Of a stretch of DNA of 30,792 nucleotides, positions 7,545-14,469 are shown piece after piece. Both the position numbers and the translations under genes were made by a program. The DNA is from CAYUYV01 sp964449455. GTDB taxonomy: Bacteria; Pseudomonadota; Alphaproteobacteria; JAJFIK01. The stretch spans positions 1 through 30,792 of the forward strand of contig CAYUYV010000047.1 in assembly GCA_964449455.1 (NCBI GenBank). The letters run 5' to 3'. The notes beneath the pieces are model-generated. The model saw only the letters and a list, made by a program, of their open reading frames with translations, was not told where the DNA came from and did not search any database. Each line of letters begins with the position of its first letter. The first letter of the stretch is position 1.

Positions 7545-7584
7545 ACGTCAGAGTAGAGAGACTATGCTCTGCTGACGTCCTTTT
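7545..7584 (+). terminator. Rho-independent terminator after roadblock gene
   Basis: ACGTCAG (7545-7551) pairs with CTGACGT (7572-7578), with further pairing of AGAG/CTCT inside, followed by CCTTTT. It lies 20 bp beyond the stop codon. Confidence 0.65.
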
Positions 7585-7744
7585 CAGACACTGATCCCTT
7601 TGCAAGGTGACCTCTCTTGAAGGCGGTCACATGATCCAAGCCCCCCAAGATCCGTCGGCTCACTCTCGCCTGCCCCGCACAGGCTTTCGTCGCAGGTGAA
7701 TCGGTTGCATCATGTCGCCTGAGGCTTAAGGAGGAGACAGGATC

Positions 7745-10639
7745 GTGACGAAGGCGCTGGGTGACGGCGGACGCCAGGGTGGTCTGCCGGATGCGCCGGC
7801 CATGGCTGTCCGGGCAGGCCTTGTGACGCTTGTCTTTCCCGACGGCACGGTCGAGAGCCTCACCCCGGCTCAGGCGGTCGAGACCCTGGAAGCGGGGCCG
7901 GTTCTTGTGGCCCAGTGCGGGTTCCTGGCCCGTCGCCTCGGTCGCAGCAAACCACCGCGCCGCCCGACTCTATTCGATGTCATGGAGCTGTTCGCCTTTG
8001 TGCGCCCCGCCCGGCCGTGTCTGCCCACGGCGCGTGGCCTTGCTGAGGCGATCGATGCGCCGCAACCGGACACAATCGAGGACGAAGCCCTCGTCCTGCT
8101 GAACGCCAGCCAAACACTCCTCAAGGACCTCAGGGGCCTTGAGCCAAAGGGGGCGGCCCGGCTCGCGGATCTGGCAGCGAGCATGGCAAAGGGTGGTTGG
8201 GCTTGGGCTGGGCCGGTGCTTGAAGCGCTGGGCACGGCGCCGGAAGGCGGGCCCTTTGGCGGCCTTGATGCCTGGGCCAAAATGCCCGAATGGCAGGAGC
8301 GACCTCCCCAGGGCCAGCCCTCCAGCAAACCCGTCGCAAGCGCGGATGCCTTAGCGCGCCTTGAAACCCTGCTCGGGCCGGGTCGGGCGACTCGTCCGGG
8401 CCAGGATGTCTATGTGGAAACGGCAACGGCCGCCTTTGCGCCGCGGGCGGAAAAGGACTTGCCCCGTACGGTGATCGCCGAGGCCGGTACCGGGATCGGG
8501 AAGACCCTGGGCTACCTGGCGCCTGCCAGTCAGTGGGCGGAGCAAAATGGACCGGGAACCTGGATCTCCACTTACACCAAAAACCTCCAGCGCCAGCTCG
8601 ACCAGGAAATGGTCAGCGTCTATCCGGACCCGGCGGAAAGGCGGCGCAGGGCGGTGGTGCGCAAGGGTCGCGAGAATTATCTCTGCCTGCTGAATTTTGA
8701 GGAAGCCGTGCGCCGGGCCCGAGGCGGCGTGGAAGATGTCGTCACCCTTGGCCTCGTGGCCCGCTGGCTCGAACACAGCCGGGATGGGGATATGGTGGGC
8801 GGCGACTTCCCGGCCTGGCTGATGTCTACGGGACAGATTCAAGGCAGTTCCGGGGTACCGGGCCTAACGGACCGGCGGGGAGAATGCCTTTATTCCGCCT
8901 GCAGCCATTACCGCAAATGCACGATCGAGAAAGCCATCCGGCGCTCACGCCACGCCCATCTGGTCATCGCCAACCACGCCCTTGTGATGGCGCAGAGCGC
9001 TCTCGACCACGCCTTGACCCAGATCCGCGGGAAAAGTGAGGAGGCAAACGGCAGTGAGCAACGGGTGCGGGTGGTTTTTGACGAGAGCCACCATCTGTTC
9101 GATGCGGCGGATTCTGCCTTCGGCGCGACGCTCAGCGCCCAGGAAGCAGCCGAACTGCGCCGCTGGATTCGCGGCCCGGAGTCCCGTGGCGGACGGCGCG
9201 GCCGGGGCCTTTCTGAACGGATTGCTGATCTTCTGGACGGGGACGATCAAACGCGGGAGCACCTGCATGCCTGTTTAGAGGCAGCCAGCGCCCTGCCGCG
9301 GGAAGGCTGGAGCAGCCGCCAGGGCAGCGAGACCGCACAAGGCCCGGCAGAGCGCTTTTTCCTCGCGGTCCGGCGCCATGTGGAAGCGCGCGCAGAACGA
9401 CCCGAGGGCGGCGATTTCAGTCTGGAGGCAGAGTGTGACGCGCCGGATCCGGAGCTTCTGGCCAATGCCGGTGCCCTTGCGGATGCTCTGACCAAACTGG
9501 GTGCGCCCTTGCTGGCCTTGTCCAAGGCCTTGCGCCAGCGGTTGGAGGATGAGGCGGAGGATCTGGACACGCCGACCCGCGCGCGCATTGATGCGGTCTC
9601 CCGGGGGCTTGACCGGCGCGGTGCACTGATGATCCCGGCCTGGGGCGCCATGTTGGCAAGCCTCGCCCGTCGTGCAACCGAACCGGACATGGTGGATTGG
9701 TTCGCCCTGGAACGGATCGCGGGCCGGGTCATTGATGCGGCGATGCACCGGCGCCATCTTGATCCGATGAAGCCTTTTGTGGAGGGCGTGGCGAAGCCGC
9801 TGCATGGCCTTCTGATGACCTCGGCCAGTCTGCGCGATGGCCTGCCTCCTCCCGATGCGGATGATCCCTTGTCAGGGCCGGAGGAAGACACGGCGAAGTC
9901 GGATGATTGGGACTTCGCATCCCTGCGCACCGGCACACGCCATTTGCCGGCCCCCTCAGTGGTCACGAAAGCAATTCCTTCCCCCTTCGACTATGCAGCC
10001 CGCACGCGCGTCTTTATTGTCCGCGATCTTGCGGCGCGCAGCATGGAACAGATGGCTGGCGCAACACGCGCCTTGTTCGAGGCATCGGGGGGCGGGGCGC
10101 TGGGCCTGTTTACCGCCATTTCGCGTCTGCGGGCAGTGCATGGACGCATTGCGGGGCCTCTGGAACAATCCGGATTGCCCCTTTATGCCCAGCATGTGGA
10201 TGCCATTGATGTGGGCACGCTGATCGACATCTTCCGGGATGAGGCAGATGCCTGTCTGCTCGGCACCGATGCGGTGCGGGACGGTGTGGATGTACCCGGC
10301 GGCTCGCTGCGCCTCATTGTCTTTGACCGGGTGCCCTGGCCACGGCCGGACATTCTGCACAAGGCGCGCCGGGCCCATTTCGGGGCGCGCAGCTATGACG
10401 ATGCGCTGGCGCGGCTGCGGCTGAAACAGGCCTTCGGCCGTCTGATCCGAGGGCCCGAAGACCGGGGCATTTTCGTCCTGCTCGACGCGCGGACACCGAG
10501 CCGGCTGCTGAGCGCGTTCCCGGAGGGCGTGGCGGTCACCCGGTGCGGCCTTGCCGATGCGGTCGCGGAGACCCGGGCCTTTTTCGGTCAACCTGACAAT
10601 GATCCGCTCAGTATAAAGAGCGTCAGCGGGCCGCCGTAA
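7745..10639 (+). CDS. DinG/XPD-family ATP-dependent DNA helicase with Fe-S cluster
   Basis: Superfamily 2 helicase of the XPD/Rad3/DinG type, expected to unwind DNA 5'-3' in repair or replication-conflict resolution. Length is 964 residues. Walker A is EAGTGIGKT (about residue 246); the 4Fe-4S ligands are Cys314, Cys381, Cys386 and Cys392; motif II is DESH (446-449); the C-terminal helicase half ends with motif VI QAFGRLIR (about 896). The first 240 residues (FPDGTVESLTPAQAVETLEAG through TLFDVMELFAFVRPARPCLPTARGLAEAI) look like a decayed DnaQ-like exonuclease domain without acidic active-site residues, as in many alphaproteobacterial homologues. The start is GTG at 7745 with GGAGGAGA upstream. 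The 3' end overlaps the convergent DUF1826 gene by 17 bp. Confidence 0.9.
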   Translation: MTKALGDGGRQGGLPDAPAMAVRAGLVTLVFPDGTVESLTPAQAVETLEAGPVLVAQCGFLARRLGRSKPPRRPTLFDVMELFAFVRPARPCLPTARGLAEAIDAPQPDTIEDEALVLLNASQTLLKDLRGLEPKGAARLADLAASMAKGGWAWAGPVLEALGTAPEGGPFGGLDAWAKMPEWQERPPQGQPSSKPVASADALARLETLLGPGRATRPGQDVYVETATAAFAPRAEKDLPRTVIAEAGTGIGKTLGYLAPASQWAEQNGPGTWISTYTKNLQRQLDQEMVSVYPDPAERRRRAVVRKGRENYLCLLNFEEAVRRARGGVEDVVTLGLVARWLEHSRDGDMVGGDFPAWLMSTGQIQGSSGVPGLTDRRGECLYSACSHYRKCTIEKAIRRSRHAHLVIANHALVMAQSALDHALTQIRGKSEEANGSEQRVRVVFDESHHLFDAADSAFGATLSAQEAAELRRWIRGPESRGGRRGRGLSERIADLLDGDDQTREHLHACLEAASALPREGWSSRQGSETAQGPAERFFLAVRRHVEARAERPEGGDFSLEAECDAPDPELLANAGALADALTKLGAPLLALSKALRQRLEDEAEDLDTPTRARIDAVSRGLDRRGALMIPAWGAMLASLARRATEPDMVDWFALERIAGRVIDAAMHRRHLDPMKPFVEGVAKPLHGLLMTSASLRDGLPPPDADDPLSGPEEDTAKSDDWDFASLRTGTRHLPAPSVVTKAIPSPFDYAARTRVFIVRDLAARSMEQMAGATRALFEASGGGALGLFTAISRLRAVHGRIAGPLEQSGLPLYAQHVDAIDVGTLIDIFRDEADACLLGTDAVRDGVDVPGGSLRLIVFDRVPWPRPDILHKARRAHFGARSYDDALARLRLKQAFGRLIRGPEDRGIFVLLDARTPSRLLSAFPEGVAVTRCGLADAVAETRAFFGQPDNDPLSIKSVSGPP

Positions 10640-11360
10640 GACATAGCAGGAACCGGCTCATGCCCGCCAGCGGCAAGGGCGGGGACCGGTGGACCAAGGC
10701 CTCCCCACTCTCCCCCGTCCGCCCCCGGAACAATGCCGCGGCAAAACGGGGCACGGTTTCGATCTCGCCCCTCTCAGGCTCATGCCCGCCCGCAGCGTGC
10801 CGCGCAGCAACGGACCGGGGCAACCATTCCGTCCCCGGCCCCCGATACGCGACGGTGAGGCGCAGCGACACGTAATCGACGTGGAATTCTGGGCACAGGA
10901 GGCGAGACGCCTTCGCACCATCCGATACGGTCACAGCCAGCCGCACCGCGACACGCTCCGCCCCCGTCAGATCCGCAAAAACGCTAATGAGGTCAGCACA
11001 ATCATCGGCCAGAACATCGCGCTCGCCGGTCACCGGCATCGGGCTTTGCGCGAAGGCCGCCCGGCACAGACCCTGGGGCGCCGCAGCCGGAGCGATAAAA
11101 CGCGCCGTCGGAAACGCATGGGGCCCCAGCGTGTCAAGCCAAGCCACGACCGGTGCCGGAAATCGGCGCAGCCAAACCGCCAAGCTCACTCCCCGATCGG
11201 CAATCCGCGCCAGGGCATCGGGCCCCCGCCCAGCCGCGATATGGTCGTGGCGGCGCCAGCGTGAAACCACCTTATCCAAGCCGCTCCCGTCCCGGTCGGG
11301 AACCGGCGGATTCCCTGGGCGCCTGGCGCTTTGATGGTCCGCAATGGTCAGCGATGGCAT
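10623..11360 (-). CDS. DUF1826 family protein
   Basis: A 245-residue protein with the hallmark FHVDYVSLRLTVAYRGPGTEWLP (central third), characteristic of DUF1826. The central part also carries LADDCADLISVFADLTGAERVAVRLAVT. The His and Asp in FHVD and a further conserved Cys (LLCPEFHVD) suggest a metal site, but the reaction is not known. Members of this family elsewhere often sit near zinc-homeostasis genes such as COG0523 GTPases; no such neighbour is seen here and no clear Zur box was found upstream. Start ATG 11360 has AAGGA with 6-base spacing; a longer frame from 11399 is less likely. The C-terminus (LCLTAAR) overlaps the helicase gene tail to tail. Confidence 0.75.
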   Translation of the reverse strand: MPSLTIADHQSARRPGNPPVPDRDGSGLDKVVSRWRRHDHIAAGRGPDALARIADRGVSLAVWLRRFPAPVVAWLDTLGPHAFPTARFIAPAAAPQGLCRAAFAQSPMPVTGERDVLADDCADLISVFADLTGAERVAVRLAVTVSDGAKASRLLCPEFHVDYVSLRLTVAYRGPGTEWLPRSVAARHAAGGHEPERGEIETVPRFAAALFRGRTGESGEALVHRSPPLPLAGMSRFLLCLTAAR

Positions 11361-11568
11361 GCAAATTCCTTGATTTTTCGGGGCAACTCTTCGACACAAG
11401 GCGGCGTTGGGCCATGGGACAGGCCAGCCAATGCCTCATCTCATCTCCATCCGGGCATGGCCACGAGCGGACTTCATTGACCTGACATGTGACGGCGTTA
11501 CCGTCCCGCGGGCAAGGGACTCGATTGCGCCCGGCACACGGGGGCGCTCAAAAAAGAGGGGTAGAGAC

Positions 11569-13357
11569 ATGCAACTTTCGAACCTTTTGAGCACGGCGGC
11601 ATTGGCTGCCCTGCTGGCCACTGGCGGCACCATGGCTGCCCAGGCCAACACCAACGCCGCCAGCCGCGAAACCGCGAGCAAGGAAAAGGCGCAGGAACTT
11701 GTCGACGCCATTCATGCCGTAAATCAGCCTGCTGATGAAAAGACCGTGGTGGCCATTGAGACCGCGGTGGAAGACGCAACACCTGCCAGCCCGGCCAAAG
11801 ACACGCCCGAAAAGGCCGCCGCAGAGACCCCCCCCGCAGAGACCCCCCCCGCAGAGACCAAGGACGAAACCAAGGCCCCTGAAGCCGACACGTCCGATGC
11901 TGACGGCAAGGCGGATGAGGCCGATGCCGAAAAGACGGACGGTGCAGGCGCAGAGGACGGCGAAAAGACGACCATGGACCGCGCTCGTGAGGCCCTCGAC
12001 GAGGCGAGCAAGGTCGTGTCCGAGAAGGCTGCCGAAGCCGTTGAAGCAGTGAAGAAGGCAACCGCGACCGCCGTCCAGAAGACCCGCGAAGCTTTTGGCG
12101 CCGATGACGATACTGATGATGACGACACTGAAGAAGACGCGGACAACTCTGCAGAGAAGACGGCCGATAAGACTGCGGAGGCCGCAGAGACGATGACGGA
12201 AAAGGCCCAGGAAGAGGCCCAGGACGCCGCAGATCCTGCCGAAGACGCAAAGGAAGAGGCTGAGGCTGCTGTAGAGGCTGAAGTCGTCGCNNNNNNNNNN
12301 NNNNNNNNNNNNNNNNNNNNNNNNNNNNNNNNNNNNNNNNNNNNNNNNNNNNNNNNNNNNNNNNNNNNNNNNNNNNNNNNNNNNNNNNNNGGCGGAGGCC
12401 ACCGAGACAAAGGCTGAAAAGACCGCCGACCCGGCGAAGGCTGCCGCTCCGGAGGCCGCAAAGGCAAAGGTCGACGAGAAGAAGGCAGAAGAAAAAAAGG
12501 GCGAAGAACCGGCCGCACAGCCAAAGACTGTCAAAGAGGACGACAAGCCTGAAACGGACGGCGCCAAAGAGGCCGCGGCGGATCATGGTGAACAGGGCGC
12601 CGATGCCAAGGCACAGGACTTCGCCCAGGGTGCCCAACCCTCCAGCGACGCCTGCACGCCGCCTGCCTCTGATGATCCGGCTACCTGGCTGTGCGAAAAT
12701 CAGGGCAACACCTGCGCCACCAGCAATGCCGCCAAATGGGTCGCCCAGTCGGCCGAATATCAGGCGCTGGTCGCTCAGACCTTCCGCTTTGCCGGTCTGG
12801 AGGCCCGTGACCTTGCTCTGAAGCACAAGAGGGGCACCTGGGCCGTCGCCGTCGATCTCGATGAGACCGTCATCAGCAATGCCGCCTACACGGTGCAACG
12901 GGAACTGTGCGGCCGGGGCTACAGCCGTGAATCCTGGCACGACTGGTCAATGGCTGAGCAGGCGACACCCCTGCCCGGCGCCAAAGCCTTCATCACTCTC
13001 GTCTATCAGCTTGGTGGCCTCGTGGTCGGCGTGACCAATCGCCGGCAAGCCGAAGCCGAATACACCATGACGGTCATGGAGCGCCACAACCTGCCGATCG
13101 AATTCGTGCTCTATCGCGGTGACTCCGACAGCGCCACCGGTGAGAAGGAAGCGCGTTGGGCGACGGTGCCCTCCATGCTGGCCAAGAAAGGTCACAAGGG
13201 CGCGAAGATCGTGATGTGGATGGGTGATCAGATTACAGATTTCCCAAATCTCGACCAGAGCGTCTTTGCCAAGGACGGCAACATCAAGGGTCCATTCGGC
13301 ACCAAATATATCGTTCTGCCGAACCCGATGTATGGCGAATGGGAACATTCCAAGTGA
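11569..13357 (+). CDS. e(P4)-type HAD acid phosphatase on a long charged stalk (gap inside)
   Basis: Exported phosphohydrolase of the HAD superfamily, class C acid phosphatase / 5'-nucleotidase e(P4) group. It starts at ATG 11569 (GAGGGG upstream) with signal peptide MQLSNLLSTAALAALLATGGTMAAQA. Next comes a stalk of more than 300 residues made almost only of Ala, Glu, Lys, Asp, Thr and Pro, including two 15-bp units coding ETPPA and a helix-like segment (MDRAREALDEASKVVSEKAAEAVEAVKKA). After the gap the stalk continues, then SSDACTPPASDDPATWLCENQGNTCAT, AAKWVAQSAEYQALVAQTFRFA, the catalytic DLDETVISNAAY, GVTNRR and GDQITDF. The two sides of the gap are in different frames by raw count; since the gap is unsized this need not mean a frameshift. 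Two separate genes are possible but unlikely, because both edges share the same composition. Substrate is probably nucleotides or small phosphomonoesters. Confidence 0.8.
11821..11863 (+). repeat. 15-bp in-frame repeat in phosphatase stalk
   Basis: GCAGAGACCCCCCCC occurs at 11821 and 11836, followed by a partial third unit. It encodes ETPPA repeats and, with its C8 runs, is prone to slippage. Confidence 0.85.
12291..12390. other. Assembly gap (100 N) inside the phosphatase stalk
   Basis: Exactly 100 N in the most repetitive Ala/Glu/Lys-coding part of the gene, so the stalk length is unknown. Confidence 0.95.
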
Positions 13358-13366
13358 CGACGCCCC

Positions 13367-13438
13367 GCCCAGGCCTCAAGCCTGGGCACCCCTGAAGACC
13401 TTGCCCTGCGGAAGAAACCTTCCGGAGGGCTTTTGTTT
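13367..13438 (+). terminator. Double hairpin terminator after the phosphatase gene
   Basis: A perfect 8-bp hairpin GCCCAGGC-ctcaa-GCCTGGGC (13367-13387) is followed by a second one, 12-bp arms with one mismatch and an AAAC loop (13403-13430), running directly into TTTTGTTT. The second is a good rho-independent terminator; the first may assist or belong to a leader. Confidence 0.85.
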
Positions 13439-13440
13439 GC

Positions 13441-13788
13441 TTACGGAACGATGGGCTTGCCGTCAGCCATTTCGACAAGCCCCCAGGGATTGCCGGCAGG
13501 ATCGCGAAACAGGCCAAGCACCACCACACCTGGCCGCTCAAAGCGGGGCGCATCCACGCTGCCGCCCGCCTCGACCACGCGCTTCAGCATATGCGTCACA
13601 TCAGGCACACCGATATAGATCCGCGTTTCAGAGGGATCCTGGCGAATATTGCCGCCAAGGTCAGGCATGTTTCCCGGCATGAACGGGCCGGGATTGCCGG
13701 AAGGCCAGTCGAACACCGTCTCGAAAAAGCGTCGTAACTGCGTCTCATCCGGTCCTGCAATGTCAAAGAAAACAATGGGTGCGGACAT
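13441..13788 (-). CDS. VOC (glyoxalase/bleomycin-resistance) superfamily protein
   Basis: A 115-residue single-module vicinal-oxygen-chelate protein. PIVFFDIAGPDETQLRRFFETVFDW is the typical first beta-alpha unit and VVVLGLFRDPAGNPWGLVEM the last strand with its conserved DPxGN turn. ETRIYIGVPDVTHMLKRVVEAGGSV is the second module's start. Members bind a divalent metal between paired beta-alpha units and catalyse varied isomerase, lyase or resistance functions; the substrate cannot be told. The ATG at 13788 has GGAG about 8 bases upstream. It is transcribed divergently from the alkylmercury-lyase-like gene and converges on the phosphatase terminator. Confidence 0.8.
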   Translation of the reverse strand: MSAPIVFFDIAGPDETQLRRFFETVFDWPSGNPGPFMPGNMPDLGGNIRQDPSETRIYIGVPDVTHMLKRVVEAGGSVDAPRFERPGVVVLGLFRDPAGNPWGLVEMADGKPIVP

Positions 13789-13855
13789 CGGCTTCGCTCC
13801 ATTTATTGTATTCTAAACACCATGGGCCCATTTTCAGGCTATCATCAGTGTGGCA

Positions 13856-13875
13856 TCGAACCAAATCCGGTTCGA
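13856..13875. promoter_or_regulatory. Inverted repeat in the VOC / MerB-like divergent region
   Basis: TCGAACC and GGTTCGA form perfect 7-bp arms around AAATCC. The symmetric 20-bp element lies between two divergent genes, a typical place for an operator, but it could also be a hairpin. No regulator gene is adjacent. Confidence 0.4.
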
Positions 13876-13962
13876 GCCCAGACAGTATGCATAGGGAGAC
13901 CCAAGGCGTAGTTGAACTGACCAGTCAGGACCAGGACATTCGCGGCCTGCTGACCCAGGTCA

Positions 13963-14382
13963 TTGCCGCTGAGGGATTTGCTCCGCCGTGCCTTTGGCAT
14001 TGTGGCGGCGCTCGATCAAGAGGCCCGGATCACGACGCGGCTTGGCGGCGAAGGGGAAACCGTGACCTACCGGATCACCGCAGACGGTCCGGCACCAGGC
14101 CACCATATTTTTCATCTGTCGACGCCCGTGCGCCATTGGTGGGACAATGTGGTCCATGCCTGCGCCACCTTCCAGCCCTTTGCCCATGAGGATGCCGTTG
14201 ATCCGTGGTGTGAGCGTCATCACCTGCCGCGCGGCGCCGTAATGAGCCTGCCGGACCTGTGGGATTTCGCCCAGGACTGGTATGGTGACTATGTGAAAGC
14301 GCCGTGGCGCAAGCGCTCGGGCGAGGATGTGCGCGCGCTGTTCGCCAAGCATGGCTTGACGGGATCGTTCTGGCAGATTTGA
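13963..14382 (+). CDS. Alkylmercury lyase (MerB)-related protein, 5' end uncertain
   Basis: A 139-residue protein resembling the C-terminal catalytic domain of organomercurial-lyase family proteins: HHIFHLSTPVRHWWDNVVHACATFQPFAHEDAVDPWCERHHLPRGAVMSLPDLWDFAQDWYGDY, then RKRSGEDVRALFAKHGLTGSFWQI. MerB itself breaks carbon-mercury bonds using two Cys and an Asp; here only the Cys in HACATF sits where the first would be, so true lyase activity is doubtful. In this frame the only starts are rare ones (TTG 13963), just after a stop at 13951. In the neighbouring frame a well-formed upstream segment beginning ATG 13887 (MHRETQGVVELTSQDQDIRGLLTQVIAAEG) reads toward the same point. The gene may therefore be longer and frameshifted near 13960-13975. 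No other mer genes are present. Confidence 0.5.
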   Translation: MPLRDLLRRAFGIVAALDQEARITTRLGGEGETVTYRITADGPAPGHHIFHLSTPVRHWWDNVVHACATFQPFAHEDAVDPWCERHHLPRGAVMSLPDLWDFAQDWYGDYVKAPWRKRSGEDVRALFAKHGLTGSFWQI

Positions 14383-14415
14383 TCCAGCTATGGGCGCCAA
14401 GACCGCTTCAGGCAC

Positions 14416-14446
14416 AAAAAAAGGGCGCGCCCTTGGGACGCGCCCT
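14416..14446 (-). terminator. Terminator of the Tricorn-like protease gene
   Basis: On the minus strand AGGGCGCG and CGCGCCCT (14422-14429 with 14439-14446) form an 8-bp stem directly followed by seven T (A run at 14416-14422 on the plus strand). It lies 24 bp beyond the protease stop codon. Confidence 0.85.
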
Positions 14447-14469
14447 CCCCCAAATCGTCAGATGACAGC

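Noticed and set aside
11480..11510. Pho-box-like half site (CTGACAT) upstream of the phosphatase gene
   Set aside because: No second half at the required 4-bp spacing on either strand.
11361..11568. Search for a Zur box in front of the DUF1826 gene
   Set aside because: No GTTATA-type palindrome was found; only a weak GACGG/CCGTC repeat is present.
11498..12940. Minus-strand open frames spanning the gap in the phosphatase gene
   Set aside because: They are the complement of the Ala/Glu/Lys repeat and give Arg/Pro/Ser- or Leu/Ser/Ala-rich low-complexity products; the undetermined bases join them artificially.
13856..13885. tRNA-like T-arm (GGTTCGAGCCC) in the VOC/MerB-like intergenic region
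   Set aside because: No acceptor stem, anticodon arm or CCA end can be built around it; it is explained better as one arm of an inverted repeat.
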